The notes beneath the pieces are model-generated. The model searched no databases, was not told the origin of the DNA, and saw only the letters and a program-made list of their open reading frames with translations. This document shows positions 1-7,385 of a stretch of 64,000 nucleotides of DNA, piece after piece. Every line of letters starts with the position of its first letter. Position 1 is the first letter of the stretch. The translations under genes and the position numbers were made by a program. This DNA is from Nocardioides sp. zg-1230 (GTDB lineage Bacteria > Actinomycetota > Actinomycetes > Propionibacteriales > Nocardioidaceae), in assembly GCF_013155335.1 (NCBI RefSeq), contig NZ_JABJQZ010000001.1, positions 186,001 through 250,000 on the forward strand, written 5' to 3'.

Positions 1-468
1 GCGCTCGTGCAGGATGAGCTGGCGGAAGACCCAGTCGTGATCGATGACCTTGGCCAGGGCGTCGCTCGGGTCCATGCCCCAGAGCGTGCTGCGGCCGCCG
101 CGAACGTCGATGGCGACGTCCGCAGCGTCCGTGTCACGGCCCGGCCTCGGCTGTGCCGCTTGGGCGACCACCCAGCGTCCCCACGCCCAGCCCGGTGCAG
201 CGTCGCCGAGGGCCACCAGCTGGCGGAGTCTGCGCACGCGCTGGGGCCGCCACCACGGCCTGCCGTCCGGCCCGTGGAGCATGCCCTCCACGAGGGCGAG
301 CGCCTTCACGGGATCGCCCGCGGCTTCGGCTGCGTCGACGGCGAGCATCCGTTGGAGCCATGGCATCTGGGCGCGGATGTCGAAGTCGGGCGGGGACGCC
401 GGGGGCCGCACCTGCGACACGTGCGACGTGCGGTTGCGTCCTTTTCGACGGTGGCGTGATCGAGGCAT
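1..468 (-). CDS. Hypothetical protein, 3' end cut by window edge
   Basis: An open frame runs from an ATG at 468 to the window edge without a stop, giving 156 residues of the N-terminal part. The start region is basic (RSRHRRKGRNR), followed by a soluble, Trp-rich helical-looking stretch with GRPWWRPQRVRRLRQL and, near the edge, WGMDPSDALAKVIDHDWVF. Codon use matches the high-GC3 pattern of the neighbours, which is why I prefer this frame over the three overlapping frames, whose translations are Arg/Pro-rich and look like shadows. I do not recognise the family. It is divergent from the pRiA4b-type gene, with 113 bases between the two starts. Confidence 0.6.
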   Translation of the reverse strand, partial: MPRSRHRRKGRNRTSHVSQVRPPASPPDFDIRAQMPWLQRMLAVDAAEAAGDPVKALALVEGMLHGPDGRPWWRPQRVRRLRQLVALGDAAPGWAWGRWVVAQAAQPRPGRDTDAADVAIDVRGGRSTLWGMDPSDALAKVIDHDWVFRQLILHER

Positions 469-581
469 GTCCACCACTGAACGGCGTCACCTAGGCGTGG
501 CGCCAGACGCTCCTCCGCATCTGTGGAGAACCACTGCTGGGAGAGCGCGACGACCGACCCCTCCTCCCCTACCGTGAGGCC

Positions 582-1964
582 ATGTCCGCCGGAAACGTGA
601 TACCTCTTCGACCTGGGGACGGGCCGGTCCCGTCTGGGGGCACACGTCTCGCACCCCGGCGCGACCACCCTGCCACGTACGTCGTCCGTGTGACGCTCGC
701 CGACAGCGAGCCGCCGATCTGGCGACGGCTCGAGCTCGACAGCCGGCTCGACCTACGCAGCGTGCATCGGGTCCTGCAGGCCGTCATGGGCTGGTCGGAC
801 TCGCACCTGCACGAGTTCACGACGTCCCGCTCGCGCGTCCGGTTGCTCGCGGACAGCGAGGTCGAGGAGGGGATGGACGGCACGCCCGAGCGCGACGTAC
901 GCCTGGACGAGGTGCTGGCGGACGTCGGCGACGCGGTCGGCTACCTCTACGACTTCGGCGACGCATGGGACCACGACCTCCGGTTGGAGGCCGTCCGCGA
1001 CGTCGAGCCCGCCCAGGCCGTGCGCGTGGTCGACGGGGCAGCTGCATGCCCGCTGGAGGATGCCGGCGGCACCGGAGCCTGGAACGTGTTCGTGCGATGG
1101 CTGGTCGACGGCGACTCCGACGACCTCGACGACGAGCACCTCCGCCACCTGGCGGAGCGGGCGCCCTTCGACTTCGATCCTGCGCGCTTCGACGTGGCGG
1201 AAGCCCAGGCGTCGGCGTCCGCTGCCGCGCTGACCACCGAGCAGCTGTCCGATCGGCTGCCTCCCCACCCGGACCTAGCCGCTCTTGTGGCAGCGCTCCC
1301 GGAGGAGGGTGTCCGGCTGCTGGCGGGGTTGTCCCCGGAAGCACCAGTGCCCACGGTCGATCGAGCTGCCGCACTGCGCCCGTTGCTCACCCTGCTCGAC
1401 CTCGCACGTGACGGCATCGACCTCACGCCGACCGGCCTGATGAAGCAGGCCTCCGTGCGTGTGCTTCTCGAAAGGCTCGGCTGGGGCGGAGACTGGGTCT
1501 TCGGCCGGACTCTGCGCGAGGACAACCTGCCTCCGGTCCGCTGGGTGCGCCGCGGAGCCCAGACACTCGGGCTCGTACGTCGCCACGCCGGCCGCCTCGT
1601 GCTCACCCCCGCCGGACGCGAGGTTGTCGGCGACGCTGATGGCTTGTGGCAGCACCTCGTCGCCAACCTTCCGCAGGGAGACAGCCCCGAGGAGCGGATG
1701 GCTGGCGCCATCTGGCTGCTCACCCAGCGTTCCGGGCGCTCGACTTACGGGGTGTACGACCGTCACGCCGGCGTCCTGTTCGACATGGTCGCCTGGAAGA
1801 CGGGTGACCGGCCGCCCACTGAGCACCAGGTGCATGCCTGGCACCTGCCCACCCTCTGGCTCCTGCTCGTGGTGCAGCAGGACCACAGCACCCTTGGCGC
1901 ACTCCCGGCGCAGGTCGCTGCGGCCTCTAAAGCGCTGTGGGGTACGAGATCCGATGGCTCTTGA
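582..1964 (+). CDS. Plasmid pRiA4b ORF-3 family protein
   Basis: Residues about 28-150 match the pRiA4b ORF-3 (IS1096 TnpR-like) domain: YVVRVTLADSEPPIWRRLEL, then GWSDSHLHEF, and YLYDFGDAWDHDL. These are the signature segments of that family, whose biochemical role is unknown. The remaining ~300 residues are a helical C-terminal extension without a motif I recognise. The ATG follows a weak GTGAGG ribosome site. The gene converges on the DUF222/HNH gene with only five bases between stops. Despite the family name no transposase genes flank it, so I read it as a stand-alone chromosomal gene. Confidence 0.85.
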   Translation: MSAGNVIPLRPGDGPVPSGGTRLAPRRDHPATYVVRVTLADSEPPIWRRLELDSRLDLRSVHRVLQAVMGWSDSHLHEFTTSRSRVRLLADSEVEEGMDGTPERDVRLDEVLADVGDAVGYLYDFGDAWDHDLRLEAVRDVEPAQAVRVVDGAAACPLEDAGGTGAWNVFVRWLVDGDSDDLDDEHLRHLAERAPFDFDPARFDVAEAQASASAAALTTEQLSDRLPPHPDLAALVAALPEEGVRLLAGLSPEAPVPTVDRAAALRPLLTLLDLARDGIDLTPTGLMKQASVRVLLERLGWGGDWVFGRTLREDNLPPVRWVRRGAQTLGLVRRHAGRLVLTPAGREVVGDADGLWQHLVANLPQGDSPEERMAGAIWLLTQRSGRSTYGVYDRHAGVLFDMVAWKTGDRPPTEHQVHAWHLPTLWLLLVVQQDHSTLGALPAQVAAASKALWGTRSDGS

Positions 1965-1969
1965 TCGGC

Positions 1970-3262
1970 CTATCTGCGTCGACGGAAGCGGACGTCCCCG
2001 CTGGGCATGCGTTCGACGAGGTAGCTCGTGTCGTGGACGCGATGGTGGTGGTGACTGCAGAGCAGGACGCCGTCGTCGATGTCGGTGCGCCCGCCGTGCT
2101 GCCACGGATGGAGGTGGTGGGCCTCGCACCAGGTCGCCGGGACGTCGCAGCCCTCGGCGCGACACGTGCCGTCGCGCACGGCCATGGCCAGGCGCTGGGC
2201 AGGGGTGAACAGCCGGCGCGACCGACCGAGGTCGAGGGGGACGCTGCGCCCGTCCAGGACCGCCGGGACGATGTGCGCGGTGCACGCGAGACGGCGGGCC
2301 TGCGCGGCGGAGATGCGGTCGCCGGTGAGGTCGTCGCCAGGGATCAGTCCTGACCCGACCAGGTCGGCCGCGGCCAGCTCGGCTTGCAGGGCGGCCAACG
2401 GGATCGTGACGACCACCGTGGTGGCGCTGCCGCCGTGGATGGGCAGGTGGCCGGCGTCGACGTTCTCGAGGAAGGCGACGAACGCCTCGCCCATCCTGCG
2501 CGGGTAGGCGAGCCGCGCCACCGGATCGTGCGCCGTCGCGTCGTCCGCGACGGGCCGATCCGCGGGATCGCCGTCAGCGGTCGTACGACGCGGGTTGGCG
2601 TGCGCCTCCAGGTAGGTCGCGAACCGGGTCGCGGCCGCATCGGGGACGACCGAGGAGATACGAGTCGTGCCATCGCCCAGCCGGCGCATGGTCAGGCGGG
2701 TGACCTCACGCGCGCGCGACTCGAGCTCGGCCAGTCGCGCACCCTCGGCAGCCTCGGCGATCTCGGGCGCGACGACATCGAGGATGCGTCGACCGATCCG
2801 CCCGAGCTCCTTCGGACCGAACTCCCGGGCACGCTCGACGAGGTGCTCCTCGGCCTCGGCGACTGTCTGGGGGTCCAGCGTCGCAGGCAGAGCGTTGAGA
2901 GCGCGGTCGATCACCTGCGCCTGGGCCAGGGTGGCGCCGCCCTCGCGCATGGCTGCCATCAGTCGCGGACGGTCCCGGTCGAGTGCCTCGGCGAGCCGCA
3001 GCTCCGCACGGGCATCGGCGTACCTCGTGCGCGTGTGGTGCGCCAGCCAGCCGGCGGCGTCCTTCGCCGCGGTCTCGGCGGCGAGGTCGCCGGCATCGGC
3101 GAGGATCCGCAGCCGCAGCTCGGCCAGCTGACCCTCGGCAGCGACCAGGTCCTGCAGTGCTGTCGCCTTCTCCCCGACCGACATGAAGGTCGGGTTGGCG
3201 TCGGCGACCGCCTTCAGCGACGACCGGACGTCGGAGGCAGCAGCAAGGATCGGATGGGTCAC
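1970..3262 (-). CDS. DUF222 domain HNH endonuclease family protein
   Basis: This is a 430-residue protein of the actinobacterial DUF222 plus HNH type (the 13E12 repeat family of mycobacteria). The N-terminal helical DUF222 part covers about residues 10-300. The C-terminus holds a complete HNH zinc nuclease fold: CRAEGCDVPATWCEAHHLHP followed by NN/ID-type DDGVLLCSHHHHRVHD. I chose the GTG at 3262 because AGGAGG lies six bases upstream; a longer frame reaches 3298 but would place that ribosome site inside the gene. Such proteins are numerous in Nocardioides-like genomes, with unknown physiological function; DNA cleavage is inferred from the motif only. Confidence 0.88.
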   Translation of the reverse strand: MTHPILAAASDVRSSLKAVADANPTFMSVGEKATALQDLVAAEGQLAELRLRILADAGDLAAETAAKDAAGWLAHHTRTRYADARAELRLAEALDRDRPRLMAAMREGGATLAQAQVIDRALNALPATLDPQTVAEAEEHLVERAREFGPKELGRIGRRILDVVAPEIAEAAEGARLAELESRAREVTRLTMRRLGDGTTRISSVVPDAAATRFATYLEAHANPRRTTADGDPADRPVADDATAHDPVARLAYPRRMGEAFVAFLENVDAGHLPIHGGSATTVVVTIPLAALQAELAAADLVGSGLIPGDDLTGDRISAAQARRLACTAHIVPAVLDGRSVPLDLGRSRRLFTPAQRLAMAVRDGTCRAEGCDVPATWCEAHHLHPWQHGGRTDIDDGVLLCSHHHHRVHDTSYLVERMPSGDVRFRRRR

Positions 3263-3572
3263 GATCGGCCTCCTCACGACGACGGGTCCGCTACGCACGC
3301 GCGCAGCTGATCAACGGTCGTCGCTCCTGGAGGCCCCCAGCTGGGGAGGCAATTACATGACCCTCGCAACTCGTCCCACGAGCCAAGGTTTGGCGCACTG
3401 GTGACTTGTCCTGGTGGCCCTGATCTGGTGGAACGTGATTCCACCCTACGCCCAAAAGTCACTATTCGCAAGCATGTTCTACATGCCTGACGCACTCCCC
3501 GGCGACGGCTGGCCGAGGTGCTTGCGCGCACAATGTCCGTGCAACCACTGACCGCACCGGGGGAACAACGCC
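3263..3572. other. Divergent intergenic region, nothing recognised
   Basis: The 310 bases separate two divergently transcribed genes and should hold both promoters. The stretch from about 3340 to 3480 is noticeably more AT-rich than its surroundings. I see no convincing open frame, long palindrome or repeat. Confidence 0.5.
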
Positions 3573-4145
3573 ATGACCACGTCCAGGACCACCAGGCTGC
3601 TGACAACACCCCTAGCCCTTGCGCTCGCCATCGGCCTGGGCACCAACGTGCCGGCACACGCCTCGCGCACGACGAAGACGGATCCGAGGAACGACGTCTT
3701 CCTGGGAGGCGTGGGCGGCGGCATCGACCTGGCCGCCGTGCAGCTCGCGACGGTGAACCGGAAGAAACGCATCCGGGTCACCTTCCGGCTCCACTCGTAC
3801 GTGCTGAAAGGCAGCCTGGAGCAGCCCGGCGGCATGTGGGTGGACTTCATCAAGGACAGGCGGACCCGGCGCGTGGTCAAGATCGTCACGGAGGACGGCA
3901 TCCTGCGCAGCGAGGTCTGCAGCGACACAAGGGGGAGGAAGCCCGTCGAGCCCTACGACTGCAGCAGCCTGCCGGTCACCAAGGTCGACGCCACGACCTA
4001 TCGCACCGTGGTCAGGCGTGAGCAGGTCAAGGAGGGCGCCGCGGTGCTCACGTGGACGGCTGCGTCCATCGACCTCAGCGGCGGCTATCCCGTGAACGAC
4101 CAGCTGACGGCGAGCAAGGGCGAGCCGTTCCGCTGGCGGCTCTGA
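3573..4145 (+). CDS. Secreted hypothetical protein
   Basis: A 190-residue protein with a clear Sec signal peptide: basic start (TTSRTTR), hydrophobic core around residues 10-25 (TPLALALAIGLGTNVP) and an Ala-His-Ala cleavage site near residue 30. The mature part begins TKTDPRNDVFLGGVGGGIDL and is rich in short beta-like segments (IRVTFRLHSYV, MWVDFIKD) with a single Cys pair (EVCSDT ... YDCSSL) that could form a disulfide. The pattern resembles small secreted beta-sandwich proteins of actinobacteria, but I cannot name a family. Start is supported by a purine-rich GGGGGAA upstream. Confidence 0.75.
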   Translation: MTTSRTTRLLTTPLALALAIGLGTNVPAHASRTTKTDPRNDVFLGGVGGGIDLAAVQLATVNRKKRIRVTFRLHSYVLKGSLEQPGGMWVDFIKDRRTRRVVKIVTEDGILRSEVCSDTRGRKPVEPYDCSSLPVTKVDATTYRTVVRREQVKEGAAVLTWTAASIDLSGGYPVNDQLTASKGEPFRWRL

Positions 4146-4227
4146 TCGAGGACAGGCGGCGCGAGCACCGAATCCGTCGGGCAGAGACCTGACGTGGATT
4201 CGCGGGTCGTGGCGGGAGGATGACGCC

Positions 4228-4497
4228 ATGACCGTTCGTGACCGGGACGACCTGCGCGTCGTCATGCTCGCCGGGGACGGTGAGCCGTTCAGGGAGGCCG
4301 CCCTGGACCCGGCGTTCCGGTTCGACACGCAGTTCCCCGACCGCGAGCCGCAGTGCCTCGTGGCCGGGGACGGCTCGTTCGAGGTGCGCGACGCAGCCGG
4401 CACGGTGATCGTCCGGCACGACTTCGCGGACCGTGAGATCTGCGAGCACGAGGAGCTGGAGATCACCGACGGCCTCGAGCTGGAGTGGGTCGACTGA
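4228..4497 (+). CDS. Small acidic hypothetical protein
   Basis: An 89-residue, strongly acidic protein beginning MTVRDRDDLRVVMLAGDG. It follows a good GGAGG ribosome site nine bases before the ATG. It has no signal peptide or membrane segment and no motif I recognise. It ends in an acidic tail (EHEELEITDGLELEWVD). It lies 82 bases after the secreted protein on the same strand and is closed by a strong hairpin, so the two may share a transcript. Confidence 0.65.
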   Translation: MTVRDRDDLRVVMLAGDGEPFREAALDPAFRFDTQFPDREPQCLVAGDGSFEVRDAAGTVIVRHDFADREICEHEELEITDGLELEWVD

Positions 4498-4515
4498 CCA
4501 CCCCGTGCACGCGAA

Positions 4516-4553
4516 CGACCCGCGGCCCCCACCAACCAGGGGGCCGCGGGTCG
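4516..4553. terminator. Bidirectional hairpin terminator
   Basis: A perfect 15-bp inverted repeat (arms 4516-4530 and 4539-4553, CGACCCGCGGCCCCC and its complement) with an 8-base loop sits between two convergent genes. There is no long T tract, as is usual in high-GC actinobacteria. Confidence 0.8.
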
Positions 4554-4557
4554 TGGC

Positions 4558-5925
4558 TCAGCCGAGCACGCCGCCGATCATCAGCACGCCGTCCGGGTCG
4601 TACGTCCGCCGCGCCCGCCGCAGCCGGGCGAGGGTGACCTCGTCGTAGGCGTCGACGTACTCCTCCGGGGTGAAGGTGAAGTTCGGCAGCCGGTGGTCGC
4701 CGATCCACGGCGCCATCGCCTCGAGGATTGCGGCCGAGTGGTCCTCGACGCCCGGGATCTCCGAGATGCCGACGACCAGCAGCGAGTACGCCGCCCCGCG
4801 CGAGGCGAACGCCGCCGGGTGGTCACCCGGCCGGGCGTAGGCGCCGCCGAGCTGGCGTACCTCCACCAGGATCTGCGGCGACGGGACTCCCGGTCCGGTG
4901 AGGGCCAGCAACGCGTCCGCGGTCTCCGCCGAGAAGTCGGTGAGCACGTGCCCCGCCTCGTAGGCCGGGGTCGGGTCGAGCGGGTCGGTGTGGACCGAGT
5001 CGATCGCCGTGTAGGGCTTGTCGGCGACGTCGTCGAGGATCACCGGGGCGGCCGCCCGCATCGCGGCGAACCGGCGCTCCCCCTCCTCGGTCGAGCCCGT
5101 CCACACGTAGCGGACCGACAGCGTGAGCTTGCCGGCGAGCAGCGGAGGGACGCCCTCCATCTCGGGCAGCTGGAAGAGCGCGAACGACGTCGTGCCCTCC
5201 TCGGGCAGCTCGTCCGACCACCGGCGCCAGGCGTCGATGACCGCGGGCGCGTCCGACCCGTCGAACCACAGCGAGCCGCCGTAGAACCGCGGCTGCTCGA
5301 CCAGGTCGAACTCGATCGCCGTGACGATGCCCAGCATCCCCTTGCCGCCGCGCAGGGCGAAGAAGAGTTCGGGGTGCTCGGTCGGCGTCGCCCTCCGCAG
5401 CACGCCGTCCCCGGTCACCACCTCGATGGCGCGGACCTTGTCGATGGCGAGCCCGTAGGTGCGGGCCATCGGGCCCAGGCCGCCGCCGGTGGTGTAGCCG
5501 ACGATGCCGACGTCGGTGATCGATCCCGAGAGGGGTGCCAGCCCGTAGGGGGCGGCGGCCTCCACGACCGCGAGCCACTTCACGCCGGCGCCGACGCGCG
5601 CCCAGCCCTCCTCGGGGTGGATGGTCACCTCGTCGAGCTCCTTGGTGGTGACCAGCAGCTCGGTGGTCAGGGCGGCCATCGGGCCGTGACCGGTGGCCTG
5701 CGGCGTCACCCGCAGGCCGTGGCGGGCCGCGAACTGCACGGCCTCGACGACGTCCTGGGCGTCGAAGGCGGCCAGGACGGCGGCCGGTCGGACCGGGACC
5801 GCGAGGTTCCACGGCGAGACGAGGGTGTCGTACTTCTTCTCCCCCGGCACCGCGACGGTGCCGATGGTGAGTGCGTCCAGCTCCGCGAACGGTACGGCTG
5901 CGGGGCTGGTCTGTGCGATGGTCAT
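4558..5925 (-). CDS. FAD-binding oxidoreductase, BBE/PCMH type (first copy)
   Basis: A 455-residue flavoprotein of the berberine-bridge-enzyme-like class. The PCMH-type FAD domain covers about residues 35-210, with TPQATGHGPMAA (FAD pyrophosphate/8-alpha contact region) and GIVGYTTGGGLGPM. The C-terminus has a BBE-like end (YDEVTLARLRRARRTYDPDG). The position usually occupied by the 6-S-cysteinyl Cys in bicovalent BBEs lacks Cys, so at most a single covalent link is expected. The ATG at 5925 is preceded by GGAGG at good spacing; a longer frame upstream is not supported. The gene has its own upstream phased-repeat operator and is a paralogue of the next gene upstream. Substrate unknown. Confidence 0.88.
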   Translation of the reverse strand: MTIAQTSPAAVPFAELDALTIGTVAVPGEKKYDTLVSPWNLAVPVRPAAVLAAFDAQDVVEAVQFAARHGLRVTPQATGHGPMAALTTELLVTTKELDEVTIHPEEGWARVGAGVKWLAVVEAAAPYGLAPLSGSITDVGIVGYTTGGGLGPMARTYGLAIDKVRAIEVVTGDGVLRRATPTEHPELFFALRGGKGMLGIVTAIEFDLVEQPRFYGGSLWFDGSDAPAVIDAWRRWSDELPEEGTTSFALFQLPEMEGVPPLLAGKLTLSVRYVWTGSTEEGERRFAAMRAAAPVILDDVADKPYTAIDSVHTDPLDPTPAYEAGHVLTDFSAETADALLALTGPGVPSPQILVEVRQLGGAYARPGDHPAAFASRGAAYSLLVVGISEIPGVEDHSAAILEAMAPWIGDHRLPNFTFTPEEYVDAYDEVTLARLRRARRTYDPDGVLMIGGVLG

Positions 5926-5973
5926 GCTGTCCTCCGTTGAGTCGTCGTTGACGCCTCCGAAGGTGCACCCACG

Positions 5974-6006
5974 CGGTTGAGCCGGACTTGCGTCCGACTT
6001 GAGCCG
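5974..6006 (+). promoter_or_regulatory. Candidate SARP operator, three 11-bp phased repeats
   Basis: Three consecutive 11-mers, CGGTTGAGCCG, GACTTGCGTCC and GACTTGAGCCG, are read on the plus strand, opposite to the target gene, whose start is 49 bases away. SARP proteins are known to bind direct repeats spaced by 11 or 22 bp. The same motif occurs at four other promoters of this cluster. Confidence 0.65.
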
Positions 6007-6016
6007 CACCGCGGAA

Positions 6017-7375
6017 TCAGTGGTCTGGACCGCGCTGGGGTTGCACGAACAGTCCCTCAGGGTCTGCGGAACGACGGATCCGTTGGAGCCGCTCGTACGC
6101 CGTCGGCGACCACCCGCGGCGGGCAGCGGCCTCGTAGGCCATCGAGAGGTAGGCCGAGCTCGAGGTCCACGGCGAGAGCGAGTCGAGGATGCGGGTGGCG
6201 TCCGCACGCACGGCGTTCCACCCGGTGCCGACGTCGAGCCCGACGCCGAGCACCAGGAACGAGCCGTCGAGGTGGTCCATCGCACCCTCGCGGGGCGAGG
6301 GCCGGGCCAGGGCCCCGCCGAGCTGGCGGAGCTCGACGAAGAGCAGGTTGCTGCCCGACCCCGGCCCCGCTGTGTCGACCAGCGCGTCGACCGCGTCCGC
6401 GGGCAGGCCGTGGACGAGGACGCTGTTGGCGTAGACCGCAGTCGGCTCCTGCGGGTCGAGCTGCAGGTGGGCGATGTCGGCCGCGGGCATCTCGGCGAAG
6501 GTGTCGATCTCGGGCCTCAGCGCGCGCAGCGGGGCGATCGCTCGGGCACCGGCCTCGGGGTCGCCGAGCGCGACGGCGTCGATCATCACCAGCTTCCGCC
6601 CGCCCAGCTGGTGCGGCAGCCACTCGACGTCGGGCACCTGGAAGATCCGCGCGACGCTCGTCACCGACTCGGGCGCGTCCTCGGTCCACCTGCCCCACGC
6701 GGTCAGCACGCGACGGGCTTCCTGCCAGTCCCACGCGAGCATGCCGGCGTACGCCGTCCGCACCGGCAGCAGGTCGAACTCGAGCGAGGTGACCACCCCG
6801 AAGCCACCGCTGCCGCCGCGGGCCGCCCACAGCAGGTCGGCGTCCTGGTCGTCGGTCGCGCGCACGAAGGTGCCGTCCGCGAGCACCAGCTCGACGGCCG
6901 TGATCGCGCTGCACTGCAGGCCGTGCTGGCGGGCGTACCAGCTGACCCCGCCGCCGAGCGACGACCCGATGACGCCCACGCCGGGGCTGGACATGTGCAT
7001 CCCGGCGAGGCCGACCTTGCCGGCCCGGGCGACGACGTCACCCCACAGGACACCGGCGTCGACGCGCGCCGTACGGGTGGCGGCGTCGACGCGAAGCCCG
7101 GTCATCGCCGCGGTGCGCAGCAGCACGGCGTCGCCGAGGCGCCCGGCGAGCGGCGGGGCGCCGTGGCCGGTGCCCTGCGGTGCGACCTTGAGCCCGGACG
7201 CCGCGGCGGCCTTGATGACCCGGGCGACCTCGTGCGGGTCGGCCGGGTAGGCGACGGCGGCCGGGTGCTCGTCGACCTGGAGGTTCCACGGCATCCGCGC
7301 CTCGTCGTAGAGGGGGTCGCCGGGCAGGTGGACAGCACCGCCCGCCAGTCCTCGCAGACCCTCGGCCTCTCGCAC
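6017..7375 (-). CDS. FAD-binding oxidoreductase, BBE/PCMH type (second copy)
   Basis: A BBE-like flavoprotein paralogous to the one downstream: shared features are PWNLQVDEHPAAV, VAPQGTGHGAPP, GVIGSSLGGGVSWYARQHG, LLWAARGGSGGFGVVTSLEF and the BBE-type tail AYERLQRIRRSADPEGLF. It also lacks the Cys that would make the flavin bicovalent. An ATG at 7408 would make it overlap the SARP gene by 23 bases. I prefer the GTG at 7375, which has AGGTGG upstream, leaves ten bases after the SARP stop, and puts the phased-repeat operator at the same distance (43 bases) as in the other members. The tandem pair suggests two related oxidations of one pathway, an inference. Confidence 0.85.
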   Translation of the reverse strand: MREAEGLRGLAGGAVHLPGDPLYDEARMPWNLQVDEHPAAVAYPADPHEVARVIKAAAASGLKVAPQGTGHGAPPLAGRLGDAVLLRTAAMTGLRVDAATRTARVDAGVLWGDVVARAGKVGLAGMHMSSPGVGVIGSSLGGGVSWYARQHGLQCSAITAVELVLADGTFVRATDDQDADLLWAARGGSGGFGVVTSLEFDLLPVRTAYAGMLAWDWQEARRVLTAWGRWTEDAPESVTSVARIFQVPDVEWLPHQLGGRKLVMIDAVALGDPEAGARAIAPLRALRPEIDTFAEMPAADIAHLQLDPQEPTAVYANSVLVHGLPADAVDALVDTAGPGSGSNLLFVELRQLGGALARPSPREGAMDHLDGSFLVLGVGLDVGTGWNAVRADATRILDSLSPWTSSSAYLSMAYEAAARRGWSPTAYERLQRIRRSADPEGLFVQPQRGPDH

Positions 7376-7385
7376 CGTCACCACC

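Noticed and set aside
7..459. Plus-strand frames over the first 500 bases as real genes
   Set aside because: Their translations are His/Arg/Pro-rich and typical of antisense frames; the minus-strand frame to the window edge has better codon use.
582..1964. Plasmid or IS1096 insertion suggested by the family name pRiA4b ORF-3
   Set aside because: No transposase, inverted repeats or change in codon use; the name is only historical.
1970..3262. HNH gene as a homing or group II intron endonuclease
   Set aside because: DUF222 architecture is a chromosomal actinobacterial family, and no intron or intein boundaries are present.
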